Shown: one piece after another, positions 50,521-63,979 of the stretch | Position numbering within the stretch: position 1 is the first letter of the stretch | How the letters are laid out: every line of letters starts with the position of its first letter | Assembly: GCA_013399695.1 (NCBI GenBank) | Contig: VXAU01002306.1 | Location: 269,526-333,525, forward strand | DNA from: Formicarius rufipectus | Lineage: Eukaryota; Chordata; Aves; Passeriformes; Formicariidae | Direction: 5' to 3' | Length of the DNA: 64,000 bases | Position numbers and translations under genes: made by a program | The notes under the pieces: generated by a model | What the model was told of the DNA's origin: nothing | Database searches by the model: none | Seen by the model: only the letters and a program-made list of their open reading frames with translations

Positions 50521-51889
50521 GGAAGTGGGATCAGACCCAGGGTGAGGGCTCTGGAGATTCCCCAGTGGAGCTGAAAGGGAGGGTCACATGGAAGAAGGGC
50601 CCACTTGTGGATTTGGGGAGGTGCACATTCCAGTGTGAAGAAAAGGAGACATGAGTGTTTTTGACAGTGATGTGATTCATCTCTTCCCAAAGTAGGGAAG
50701 TGGCACATAGGGAAAGATGAAGGCACTGGGGAAAAGCTGAAACAAGAGAAAATAACTTGGAAAACAACTGTTTGAGCAAATTACGTATATATTTATATCT
50801 CCATATGTATATTCATACCCACCTAGAGACAATCAACAAGAATGTAAAAATATTAAGCTACACTGAAACTAAATTACAAAATTTGTTTGCTCAGAGAGCT
50901 GGGGTGTTTCTGTGACAGAAAGGGTTAGTAATGGAAGCATGGATATAGATCAATGACTCAGATTGAAGTCACTCCCAGCTTCAAAAGTCCTCAGTGGCAA
51001 AGCACAGCAGGGGCAGTGCAAAGGGTATGCAATAATGTAACTTATTGGATAAATTTAGTACCCACCTCAGTGAAAGGTGGCACTCTGTGTGGGTAGGAAG
51101 CCAAGAAAGAAGCCAAGGATTTAAGGCAGAGGGCTTGCACTGCACAGTATTATTGGTATCAGTCAATCAGTGGGTAAGATGGCAACAATACGACACCAGC
51201 AGCAATGTACAGCCAGTGAATCAGCAGAGGGAACAGGGCAGTAGGTGAGCAGCACCAGAGAAAAACAGTCAGGTTGCCTGAAATAAGTCCCTGAAAATGT
51301 TTTTGTAACAGCAACTCAAGAGGGATGAGCAGTACAGCAGGTTTTGCAAAACCCCAGTGGCACAGCACTGCTCATTTCCCTCACACTGAAACTGCAGAAA
51401 AAAAAAACATTGAACATCTGAATGCCAGCAAACCCTGGAGAAAAAGCAAACAAGCATTTTCTTGTTGTTTAAGTAAAAAGGAGGAAAAAACCCCACCACA
51501 ACACTTTTCATGCTGAGCTCAGAGGGTTTTCTCCCCCCTCAGGATGTAGGGAATGTTTTATACTACACCAGAAACACCATTTAAGGAAAATCCTGTTTTC
51601 CTGCAGGTGAAGTGTCACAAAGTGAAAAATGGCAAATTCCCACAGATTTATCCATGAATAAACACACACACATTCTTTCACAGCTCACAAATCTCATCAG
51701 CAAATGTTGACCAACCTCCAGTTACTCTAGATAAGCTGCACACAGGTTAAGTCAGACACAGGTAGGTTAAACAGAGTGCAAGAGGGAGGCAGATCCACTA
51801 ATGCAGCAGCACGGACAGGTATAAATTCGCTTCCTGTTCTCTTTGAACTATCTGAATGGGAGCAGCCCTAAATATTACAAGTATTACAT
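50521..51889. other. Unique DNA, no gene seen
   Basis: Nothing here continues the endonuclease-like frame recognisably. The overlapping frames at 50445-50779 on both strands and 51045-51516 give no known proteins. The first 200 bases are GC-richer and may be a decayed part of the same LINE. Confidence 0.65.
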
Positions 51890-52100
51890 TTCGCTATTCA
51901 ATAAAGTTGTGCTGAATAGAATTATCACCTTGAAATTACAGGGTAAAACTCCCTATACAAAAACAGATTAAAGACAAATTAGACTGTGGGCCAGGTCACT
52001 GTGATTGTTAATTAGTGATAATGGAAATACAATTAGCATAATGAGTTCCAATTACTGTATATGGAGAAATATGAGCATACTGCTTTCATAAATCTTGGTT
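51890..52100. promoter_or_regulatory. Candidate conserved non-coding block dense in homeodomain-type sites
   Basis: Many TAAT/ATTA cores in mixed, non-repetitive sequence stand close together: tgttaattagtgataatgg, caattagcataatgag and ccaattactg. There is no long open frame and no microsatellite pattern. The texture is that of a developmental enhancer. Conservation is not visible from one sequence, so the assignment is inference. Confidence 0.3.
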
Positions 52101-55100
52101 CCAGGAAAAATAAAATGCATCTGGTTTAACAAAGCATGCCCTTCTTCTTTGCAAAAAGCTTCCTGGTAAATATCTTTTTATGAAGCTAAACCTTTCTTTT
52201 GATGGGTTGTGATTTGGGGAAGAAAAAAAAAAGCAAGCAACAGAATGGATTTATTCTGTCTGATAGCTGAACAGTTTTGTATTAGCTTGGCTTCTGTTTT
52301 AAGCTTCCTAGAAAATCTTACCATCTGTTTCTTCAATCCTGGGTTAAATAACAAAAGACAAAAATCATAGACCATTACATCAAATGCATTTATTGTCTTT
52401 GAAATATCTAGGGTTTTCCCCCCTTCTCTTTTACTCCTTTGGATAAGCTGTGAAATTGGAAAGCCAATTATATTCTGATATTTACACAATTAGGAATGGC
52501 TTTTCAAAACCTTGTTGAAAAATCAGTTGATGAAAGACAACAGCTACAAAAAGCAACAGCAGCATTTCCAATGGTTACTTCATGAGGAAACCTTTAATTT
52601 ATTTCCATAGCAGTTTGATACCTTTGCAAGAGTAGGCAAAATCAGGCTGGATTTAGTTTATCACTCATTGGTAAGTTAGAAAAGCAAGGATTAAAATTAT
52701 GAATTTACAGATGCTGTGGCCTGAAGTGCTAATGGAAATAAAGGCTTAGAAAAGCCCTACCGACATGCAAGCTTGACTCCATGCCTCTATTTAAACAAGG
52801 TGGTGTTAACTATACTGTTAGATAGCCAATTATGAAGCTACTCACTGTTTCCATGTGTTAAAGTGGATTCTGGGGTAATACTGGCAAGGATTCAAGAACA
52901 GGAAAAATTCCAGCTGCATACAAGGACTAGATGTTAGCATTATTTGTTTCTTTCCCTTTGAAAAGATCCTTCAGCCTTCTTATTAGAGGGAAAACAGGCA
53001 ACAAAAAAGCTGCATAAGACCCAAAAATCATGCACAGATAAAGATGAAGGGACAAGAGCTGCCCAGAGTGTCTCTCTGAACCGCTAAGATATTGGGGAGC
53101 ATTCATCAAGGGAAACTATAAAAACATAATAATTAGAATAGAGAATGGAAGGAGAAAGGGAACTGCCTAACAGCAGGTCTCCTTTACACCTGCTAAGCTA
53201 CAGACAGAGCAGACTGATTACATTTTGATTAGGTCGATAACATGATAATTACCTGTAGGTGTAGAGGAACTCTCTTCTCCCATAACTACCATGATACTTC
53301 GCAGCTATATGGGAGAGCCAACTCGAAACAACTCATCCATACTGACAGTCTCATGTGAAAGCACTCCAGTATCATTCAACTTCAGTGTAGCCTCTGTCCC
53401 TCAGAAGTTAAGGAAACACGTGTTTTGGCATAACATGCAAGGCAGAAGAGAGAGTAGGTAAGAACTTGCCCTGGACTTGCTGAGATTGCCTCATCTCTGC
53501 AGAGCATGAAGACTTGTCCTAGTGATGGGACCATTATCTGGTGAGAACCCATTTGCTTCACAAGCTGAGAATGCTCTGTACAGATAGTCCCAAGTAACAT
53601 TCAGCTTTTCTGATTTTAGCCCTTTAGAAAGAAACCCCAAACACTTCAGAATGCTCTACAATCTGACCCTGAGCTACCCAAGAATACTGATGGTTCATAT
53701 GAATGTTGCCATCATAGCATTTCAGGGTGCAGTTTTAAAGACCCAGAGAAGTACAGGGAGAAAATGAGTGAAAAGAACAGGCTGACAGCTCAGGGAAGTG
53801 GCCTGTGGAAGAAATAATGAGTGAACACGTCACTAAAGATTGTATCTTGACACATATGCACAAGAAGGCTGAATTCAATGTGTACAGGCAATCATGAATC
53901 TCACATTACCTCACTTTGCAACCTTAGCAAAGGCCTTTAATGGTTGTTGTGTGTTTGGTTATTTTCATCTGTGAAATGAAGATATCTCAAACAAGATCAG
54001 TCCAATAGGCACAGTATCTAAGCACAATAAAAGGTATTCTCAGTGATAACAAAGCTTACAAGATAAGTGGATGAGTCAGACTAAGGGATAAAGAGAGAGA
54101 CAGAGGCACCAAGAGAAAAAAAAACCACCTTTGCTGTGAGCATACACAGGTGTCAGCACATTACCTGACCACAAGCCTTGCTCACTGACATGCAACACCA
54201 CTAAGTCAATAAAAAAGCTTGATTGGGAGTATATAAACACAGTCTTGCTGATTAGAGAAGACACTATTCTGCACCTTTTCCTGATGATGATAACCCTTTG
54301 GTGGAAGGGAAAGGTGTAGAGGGACAACTGACCCTGTGCCAGCTGGAGCTGTCCGGCGGACACCAGCAGAGCCCACTCATGCCGGTGTAAACCCAATGCT
54401 TCTCCATGTTATTTTGAATTTACAGCATCATCCCTCAGAGCACAGGCAAGTGTTTCCACAAATGAATGATCTCAATCAGAAAACCAGTCCTGTGGCAAGG
54501 GATACATATGGCCATCATTCCCAAGAACAGCTGTCAAGCACTAGCCCTGCCCACTTCCCACTGTGTAACGTCCGTGGTTGCTCAGTCAAGCGAATGACCT
54601 TATAAGCCCACACAGGTTCAATCTGAACAGAAAATGATTAGCAAAAACTTGTTTTCCTTAAGAGTTTGCAGTCTAACAGAGAGAAATTATACACTTGGAC
54701 TGCAAGTGAGTCTAAATTACTTTTGTTACAGTTCTTTTGAGTATAAAATCTCTCTACATGGAAATAAAAAGGCTCTTTGGAAAGATGAGTGCTAGACCCC
54801 CACTCTCTCTATCCAAAGCATGCTGTTCAATTTAGCATGTGCTTCACTGAATAAATAACACTCCCAGCCATGATGCTCTCCCTCCAATATGCTTAAGTAT
54901 TGATAGATTGCATTGCTCTATACTAAGTCTGTCTGGAACTTGTGACATTTGCCCAGTGAATTGGTAAATGAACTTGGAATATCTGACCCATGCAGCTGTG
55001 ATTACACCTTATTTGGACTGAATGGACAAGAGCCTTTGCTGTACCCAAAAAGCTTGACAGATACATCTAACCTTTTCATCTAGCTCTTCTGGGTATTTAG

Positions 55101-58100
55101 CTATGAGGAAAGTGATACTCCATGATGATTGCTGAATCTCAAATGTCTTCTGCATATACATGTATAACTATGTACTCTGTGGGAATCTGTGATAGAGGCA
55201 AGTTGGCAACTGAAGGACCTTTTCCCAGACTGCTTTCTGATTTATGTAGACCTGTCACAGAGTGACTGATACAAGTGAAATAAATCTGTTTAGGACTTAA
55301 AAGACATGAAACTTGACAGACATTCAAAGTAAGTCAGATTCAGCTTTTTCATGTTTTATCTTTTCCTGTCCTATGTCTCTAAAATGCGATTAGCTAACGT
55401 GGTCAGGGGGCATCGTGAGGGATAAGTGGGCTCAGGATTTGGACACAGTCTCTTAGGAGGGGTCTCCTACCCCTCATCTCCAATTCTCTGCTGCAGCAAA
55501 ACATTTTTCACTATGCTTCGATCTTGGCTGACATTTCAAACTTCGTAACATTCTCCAAAACAATCTCCAGGCTGTAAAATTACATTACTCAGAGCAAGAA
55601 ATACCTCTTAGCAACTGTCCTGCTTTGGGCTTTTGAGATACATTTCCGTATCTCAACAGAGCAATTGTGATGTTGTTTATCAAGCTTAAATGGAAGCCAA
55701 GACATTGATGACTTGGCCCATCTTACCCAGTACCTGAATGTAGAGGATTTTATGAAAGAATATTAAAAATACATTCACAAAACTTTTGTGGGACCTCCTA
55801 TACTGATAGGGAATACCCAGTCGGTATCGGGGCGACAGCTGCAGAAATTTCTGCATCAAGTCTTCAGGACTTACACCATTTTCCAGCAACCCTATTGTTT
55901 TTTCCCCTCACAGTTATACAGGCATCATCACCCCACACCTAACCCGATCCAAGCAAAAAGTCAGAAACCACACATTCTGTGACTCAGAATATGAATAGAC
56001 AGTTTTTGCTTTCTTCTATTGAGAAGTTTGTTGCAGCTACTTATTTTTTTTCTAGTAAAGATTATGGTTAAGGACCGTGAATTAGTACTCCCTCTTGCAT
56101 GCTGAACTATTCTGCAAGAAAATTAACATCTCCTTGCTTTTTGAACTGGCATGTACCAGGAAATAATGAACTCTCCCAGCCTATGCTATCCACAAGGGCT
56201 GGTGGAGGTGAAGAGGCATCTAGAAGAGCAGTGTGACACCTCCAGCGGTACAATGCAGCTAGTGAGTGTCAATGTTTCTATCACATCATTAACTTGGGTA
56301 TAGCAGTCATCAGCAATATCTTCCATTTGTAATAATCCATCTGGGCCATAAATGATCCATAATGTGGTTGAATTAGCACCACACTCAGAAACCAACTTCC
56401 TGGCTTTAGTATGTTATATTTCAACATTAATACTATCCTCTGACTTCATGGAGGTTCTGTGTTCCACAGATCTCGTTTGTACCAGGAATGATTAAAGCAC
56501 TATAGATATTAGTTAGCATTCCCAATAATTTCGTTGATGTATTAAAACATCACAGTTGAAGCCCAAGTGGACTTACACACTCTGTAGCTAGACAGGAGAC
56601 GATGTCAAAGGAAAAGCTATTCTATTTTACTAGTTCAATTTACTTTTTTCTTGCTCTCCATTAATCAGAAATCCACTGAGAGAAAAACCATCTCCTAAAA
56701 TAAAAGAGAGAGTATGATTAATTCATCTTCTTATTCTTTTAAATACTATTTCATGTAAAAACTCAAAAACTCATCACATAGGTTTGTTCAGTCTTTTTTT
56801 TTTTTTTTGTGACCAATGTAAGCTTATACCTATGCAGCATCAATGTGCATATCTCTGTGTACACTTGATACATCCTGCTATGAAGTTTCCTTACAAGTTA
56901 TCTCCCAACAAAAAGAATAGTAGAGAAGATGCTCTTGAGAATTAATGGCCGTGAATGTAGCCCACAAAACTGATCACAGGTATTACAGTGAGACTGGCAT
57001 GACCAAATTTGCAAATGAAAAGTAATCTCTTATAAATCTTAACTACAAAGTCAAGCTTCCCCTTTTCCTATTTCTCTGCCTTTCTTTCAAGATTTGTTCT
57101 CCCTCTTCTTTCCTCAGACAGGGAAAGAAACTATTGGAAAAATCAGATGCAGCAGTAAGCGTAACAGTTTATCTACTTTCTACTCAGAGTAAGCTTCCCT
57201 TGCAGTGAGGCCATCCCTGCTTTTCATGGGGAAGTGTAATTCTCTCCTGCAGGCATCAAAATCTTACCCCATAGCTCCTAGGTTTGGCTGCAGCTTTATT
57301 TTTATTTTATTTTTTTTTCAATAATAGAACATATTTTTTATATCACATACATTGTTTATGTCTGTGTAACAGTCTCTTTATGTTTTGTTTTTCTGATGCT
57401 GTGGATGTACATCAAACATCATAATGAAATAAGCCATCCATGAGGTGCATTGCACCATAGATAGATTATGTAAATATTTTTAACGATCTACCAAGCAACT
57501 AACCAATTTAAGAGAAATATAATTATCTTTAAATCCTATGTATTGTAAATGTTTGCTTTTAATCCTTTATGTAACCTTATTAAAAATTTCAAGATGGATA
57601 CATTCTCCCACTGTATCTGACAAACATCTGGTTTACAATAGAGTCATGTGATGAAATTCCATCCAGAATCACATTTGCTCTTCAGTATGTTTTCTCCCAC
57701 TATCATTCATAACACAGAACTTCTGTGTTTTGTCTGGGATATAAGACAGTAGAACGATATGTTTTCATTAGGAATAATGCACAGTCGTATCCCTTATAGA
57801 ATTTAAATCTGCTATCTATGTGTAGGTATAGTCAAATATATTGATAGTCTCCCTTGTGGGCTCTGCTGACACTTGGGTTTAATTGTGGTGAACTTTGAAT
57901 TCCTATCTTAAGGTCAGTTATTAACTATTGATGGATTCCTCTTTTCTCCATTTAATGCTAAAGTATTCATACTAACCAAGATAGATGAAACGTTGAAGAA
58001 ATTTTTCAACACCATGGCTGAGCAAGATACCCTTATGCTCTTCCTCTGTGGCAAATGGAGATCCCTTTTCTAAAGGTGGTGATCACTCATGTTCAGCTTA

Positions 58101-61099
58101 AAAAGAAAAACACAACACAACGCTGTGCTGCTGACCCCTCGCCACTTTTTGTTCTCCCAGTACTATCTTCCCAGAAATAAAAAGTCCTGTATGCTGCTGT
58201 TAGGAGCAAAGAAAATAAAATTTCCTCAGGCACAGCCTTGGATACCAACCTTGAAACCAAATGGGGTCAGAACGCAAAGGAGCAACCACGGCACCGCACA
58301 CCACCCTGCCTGGCTGACAAACAACTCTGCTCCTTAGGGCTTCCCAGAAGGAAAAAGAGTGCCCCTCAGAGATTTATAAACACATACATAATAAATGGGA
58401 GGCTGAAGTTTAAACTGTTATGAAGCATTCTCTACTCCGCTTCCGAAGTCCTCTGTGATTTAAAGAGCTGACATTTACTGTGTGCAGGCCTATTATTCAG
58501 AATGACTGTTTGTGTATAGACAATATTTTAAACTGGCTTGCTATAGATGAAAAATTCTTATTAAGTCAGAAAAACAGTTTAAATAGGTAACACTCTCCCA
58601 GTTTAGAGTGCTATAAGTCTCGCTGACCGGCTGCAGGGAAGGCACAGGGGCAGATCAGCCTGACAATACCCTGTTAGTGTGTGGGGACAGGGGGACCAGC
58701 CCCCTGGGTGGCACCAGCCGAGGCTCCAGTAACCCCTCTGTCTCCTGCCTAGCAAATGACACAGATATCTTCAGTGCCAGTGTTACACACTTAAACCTTC
58801 CTCTGTCACATAAGATTTGGCAAGTACTGGAGCCACAAAATGTCCACCTGCCCTGGAGCCAGTGACACAGGTCACTCTGATGTCCTCTGTGGTCCTTAGA
58901 GGTGTTCGAACAACCAACACGTGGCACCATCCAGGCAACAAAAGTTCTGAGACACCAGCCTGGCCCTATCCTTTTCTCTCACCTTTTTGGAAGGTTTCCC
59001 ACACTGAGCCTTCTCCAATCTGTTGCCTTGTGCCACAGTCCAGGTGGCAATAAAGCAAGGTGCATTTCTGAGGTGTCCTCCCTGCACTGAGCCTAGTGCT
59101 GCAAGGACCAGAAATCTCCCAGGAGCTACTAGACATTCCTCTAGCAAAACAAAATGACTAACCAGAACTAAAGCATGCACACAGGATTTTGATTTTACAT
59201 TGCAATAATTCAAAATACTCCTAGCAGACTGAATACCTTATCTTTGTACAACATACCAGTGGATCTCAATGTACCTTTCAAAGCACATTCATGAAGGTGC
59301 GTTTTTCTTCAATCAGGTCACCACTTGCCCCACCCCAATCGAAAAGTATAATCTTACTGGATAGATATTTTTCAGGTATTTTTAGAACAGAGAAATTCAC
59401 ACATGACTGGGGAACAACACCAGTGATTTTGTTGTGATATCTGTCCATACCACTACTGACAAGACTGGCTGCATCTCTCCAGCATGCAGATTACTCTGCA
59501 TAAAAGAGCCCACGGCACATTATTGTATTGTCTTTATATATGATAATAAATCCCAATTCAGAGAGTATTTCTTATGTAATACACAGATTTGGCTAAACAA
59601 AACTGGGATCAGATTTTTCAGGGTGGAATACATTGATCTGGTGAAGAAAATCATCCTTCTTGAAGTCTGTGCACTAAAATATACACTTCAATCTTGATGC
59701 TTTCCATGAGAGTGTATATTCAGAGGGTTTTAAACAGGGGACTTGGACCCCAAACTTTATGTTCAGACTTCTGTGACAAGATTTTTAGAGGCAGCAAGTA
59801 CTACCATTATCCACTGACATCAACTGGAAGAAAAAACTACCACTCATCTGAAAAATCAGTGCACATAACGGACATAGAGAACATGGAAGTTGAAGAATCC
59901 ATCACTGAACTATCCTTGGCAGCAAGTGTGATAAAAGTTTGCAGTCAGCAAACTGAGATACTTGTGTATTTTCCTGCCTGACCATCGATCTTTACATGTT
60001 TTGGCCCAATGTGTCCGCCATTCTCTTGGATAAAGGACAAGTATTTTCAAAGATCCAGGACCTTTCCCAACAGGCATCATCTATGCAACCATCTTAGTTT
60101 TAAAGGCAAAGGTGTATAATAATATGCAAGTGAGTAGTCTTATGCCCAAAAACATTACTGCCATGGAATAGCCCCTGACATGTTTAATTTCCTAATACAA
60201 AGGTATACACAGATGTTTATTTTGATGAAGAGGTTGGTATGCCTTGAGCACAACAGGAAGACCTATGGGAAAATCAGCAGTTATAATAAATGGCTTTCTG
60301 ACAAAAAGTTTAATCCTCTTTTCTAGAATTTATTGTACTGAAGAACAAAAGTCCAGGTGAAAACCCCAATCTACCATTTCATAAAGTGACCACAGAAAAA
60401 TTCTTTCCAATTAAAACAGGGAAAAAATGATAGCCAAACTGTGACTGCTAATATACTTATCTGTGAAAGAGTTGAAATGGCTAACCAGCAGCAGCTGATC
60501 AAGAAGCCATTTAATCTTTGCTAATACCTGTAAGAAATCAGCAAAGACAAAAAGATCTATCCTTTTATACAAGCCTTTCAAATTAGAAATGGAAAAATAT
60601 TTGCTTTCTCCTCCTTATAAATTATACACTTTCATGTGCACCATTTTTAAATATTGTCTATGAAATATTAGTACTTCAAAACAGATTTAGTAGGTTTTAG
60701 CAGTTTCTACTGAATAAGTAATTTATGAGAACTTTTGGTTTCTTTAGTTTTATTAAATGTGTGGAATATAATACTATATGTGCATCAAGAAACCGTGGAT
60801 TACCCAAGTGTTGGCAGTCATTTCTGTAAAATACATGCCTCTTAATCATCTGTTTCAGGCATTTTTCCTATTTGCAAAGTGTGCATCTGTTTGGTTTTTT
60901 TTTCCCCTAGTTAAGCCAGTTTTATTTAAAGCATAATACTGTGCTTAATTTGGACTTTGTTTCTGATCTCTTTGAAAGCAATTTTTTTTTAAAAGAACAA
61001 AGAATACACATAAAACATGGTCCTTCAAGCAAAGAACCTCTGTAAAGTACAGATTAAAAAGACCTTAAACCAATATTCTCTTATCTTTTCTCCAGGATC
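52101..61099. other. Unique AT-rich DNA, no gene seen
   Basis: No gene, RNA gene or named repeat can be supported. A T16 run lies at about 56793-56808 and AT-rich stretches at 57300-57360 and 57480-57600. About 58640-59060 is GC-richer and includes a 19-base inverted repeat with 7-bp arms at 58688-58706. Open frames there (58655-59213) give no recognisable proteins. Other frames of about 100 codons (52178-52489, 54076-54396) are equally unsupported. Confidence 0.7.
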
Positions 61100-61170
61100 G
61101 AGGGGGCGATTAAAGGTCCAGTGAAACCAATGGAAATAGAGCTTGTCAATCCATGGAAATCAGGATCAAG
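61100..61170. repeat. Probable remnant of an old amniote interspersed repeat
   Basis: The words ccagtgaaaccaatggaaat and gtcaatccatggaaatcagg, then atcaagcctc, resemble a motif I know from reptile and bird repeats (attgacttcaatggga, caggatcaggcc). Two CAATGG-like words lie about 30 bases apart, as in that family. The match is short and by eye only. No element ends or target-site duplication are visible. Confidence 0.35.
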
Positions 61171-61409
61171 CCTCAACATTTTTTGCAGCAGTGAAGTGAA
61201 TAGCAAAGCTCCTAATGACTTCATCAGGACTTGGATTTAGTCCTGGCAGGAAACGCAGCCATAAAATCATAAATTCAGTAGATGAAATTCCAAGTGAGTA
61301 TATTTGGTCGAAGGAGGTGAGGACTGGAAATGTGCAGAGAGAAAAAAGTCCAAACCCAACTGTCTGCAGCTGCTAAAAAATGAGCTGGTGTCATGTTGGT
61401 AACCCCTTA

Positions 61410-61505
61410 AAATAATGGTCTAATCATTATTAATTACTTCGATATTTAATGTAATGGCATTAATCATGATGAACTCATTTGGTATTAATGTGAATGTCAG
61501 ACGTA
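61410..61505. promoter_or_regulatory. Candidate conserved non-coding block dense in homeodomain-type sites
   Basis: Within about 90 bases stand at least seven TAAT or ATTA cores, including ctaatcattattaattac, atttaatgtaatgg, cattaatcatgatg and ggtattaatgtg. The block is not a simple repeat. This is the densest homeodomain-site cluster in the window. Assigning enhancer function is inference from motif density alone. Confidence 0.35.
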
Positions 61506-63979
61506 CCTCTCCCCATACATGCACATCATTTTGGGATCAGCTCTCTGCCCTATAATTCTTTTTGTATCCTTCAGAAAGTGCTGAGGAAAGTTGTTTTGTG
61601 ACTTTTTCATAGCTGAGCACAAGCATTACTTATAAATAACCGTGCCTTGTGTTTCCACACATGTTTGAGAGCATCTCTAAGTGCATGATCATCTGGGGTT
61701 AGAAATTCCAGTACCCATAAGCAGATTGTTGAAGAGAAGTCACTGGTATAGGTTGCATGAAATCTCAGGCTGTTTTTGCTCTTTGCTGTCATTTGCTAAA
61801 TGCTACAAGTGGTGATGACTGGTCTGAGCTGGACCCTCTGTTGGTCTGAGCTGACACCTTAGTAATTAAGCTGACTGACAGTAACGGAGGATCTGGAGGG
61901 TCTGGACCACTGACAGGTTTTCGTGGCCAAGAGAGACCACTGCCACTGTGGCTTGGTGGCTTGTAATGAGATAAAGGCTGAAGGAATCACACAGATGATG
62001 CTTCCAGAGAAGGTGGTTTCTGGGCTGGCTGCTGGCACTGCCCAAGATCTACAAAGCCCATTAGATTTCTGTTCACTTTTCTGGCCAACCTAGAGAAATA
62101 TAATTATTTCAAACAACAGGGTGTGGAAGAGATGGCTGTCCTATGGAAGATAACTGTAGCAAAATAGATTGCATCCGAAGTCCCCACAATCCAGAAACTG
62201 TCATCAAACCTTCATTATTTCTAATTAACATGTTTTTTCAATTGTACTGAAATTTCTGGTATTTCATGCCAGCATAACTCACACAAACACCTCATTAAAG
62301 CCTTCCCATCCACTCGTCCATTTACTGTCTTTTGCTTGTTTCTGTATAGCTTGGCATGCTGTTAGTTAAAATTCACTTTTTAAAGTACAATATCCATTTA
62401 GCTTCTATCCTCTGAACTTTATTCATTCATTATTAACACTGAAAGCCAAAGTGCATGAGAGAAGTTCAGTCCTATCGGCATTTGGGATGAAAGTGATGTC
62501 TCGGTGTATTAGCAGTACACAGCACTATCACACAGAAAATGCTGCCCAGTCCTCCAACAAAGCAGCCGTATCCCAGTGCCTAATAGGATCACTTACTTCA
62601 AATGTGACACCACCTTCTTTGAAATATTTGTTTAGATTTCATAAACATACGAAGGTTCTCAAACTCAAACAAAACCTCCAGCCTCCAGCCCAGGCTCTGC
62701 TTCTAAAGAGCTTTCCGTTCAATAAATCAGAGCTTGAATCCAGGACTTTTATTTTCTTTTCCCTTCTGGCTCAGCTTTTTTTTTTTTTATTTTTGGGATA
62801 AAAATAAATGTCATCTGGTTTTGACTGCAGATAATGAATCATATTAAGAATTTTAAAAGCACTATTCTCTTTTTTGAGACCTAATTTCAGACCTATTAAC
62901 ACTTTAATATGAAACAGAAGCCCATCATTTCATTAGGAAAAGAATACGGCCCCTCTTGTATCATATGTTTCTTTCTTTATAAAAAATCCTTTTGAAATCC
63001 TAGATTGGGCAGCATCAGAGCAGAATGTGGATCTGGCACAAAGACAATGTATAGGTGAGCAGACCTTGCATCAGGGAGATTAACTATTTCAAGCAAAATT
63101 ACAGGTTTCTGGCAAACCCTCCTTCTCATTCCTAACAATAATAAATGATCAACTTTAAAAATGAACGATCACAACATAAAAAAAAAACACCTGGTAAGGG
63201 CGACCCAAAACATGTGAAATGCTGGCATGTCACCTTCACAAACTTGCCTATGATTACACCAAGGACAAGCAGCTGCTTCTTACAAGTGTATTTTGGCATG
63301 TTAGATATTTATTAAATAAGGAGAAAGAAAATTATAGCTGTCCCTTTTCAATATTTACATTTTAAAAATGAAAATGTCTTTAAAACACACAGAACATGAA
63401 TGCAAGAGCTGGTGTGATAGCAGAGAACCTTATTGCACATAATTAACAGACACATAATGTCTGGTTACTAGTAATTTCCTTCTAGCTGAGTAAGGAAATA
63501 ATTTAATCATGTTGATCAAATGAATCCCATGAGCCCAGCGCAACATTATGCTTTTTTTCCCCCTCTCTAAATCTGCATTAACTGATAAGAGTCTACTTGG
63601 TGAAATCACGGAACCCAACCTTGTTTAGGTATCCTTAATAATACCTAAAATATTGGCATGATCTTAGTAATTGGGTTAATCAAGCAATTCAGTAAAACCT
63701 TTTCTAGTTCCTGGTGCTGACCCCAAAGGAAAAACAGCAGGGGGAAGGAAGAAAGAAATAACTTAGAGTGTTCTTTACTTGGAATAGAAGCAAAATATTT
63801 TTAAACTGTTTATTCTCCCTTGCTCTTTTACAATGAGGAAGGTATTTCTATAATGACATGTAAAAACCCCAACAAGTAAGCCCCTTAAACATCTGAGTGT
63901 TAAGGGACTAAGTGTAAATTACTATTATTGTCTTCCCTTCCAAAATATCTCCAGGTGCAACTCAGAAATAGGCAGGTAG
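61506..63979. other. Unique AT-rich DNA, no gene seen
   Basis: The plus frame at 62451-62801 (116 codons) gives no protein I recognise and ends in a T-rich run near 62777-62790. Nothing else is supported. Confidence 0.7.

Noticed and set aside
58688..58706. 19-base inverted repeat as a terminator or structured RNA
   Set aside because: A 7-bp GC stem alone is expected by chance in a GC-rich patch, and no transcript is known there.
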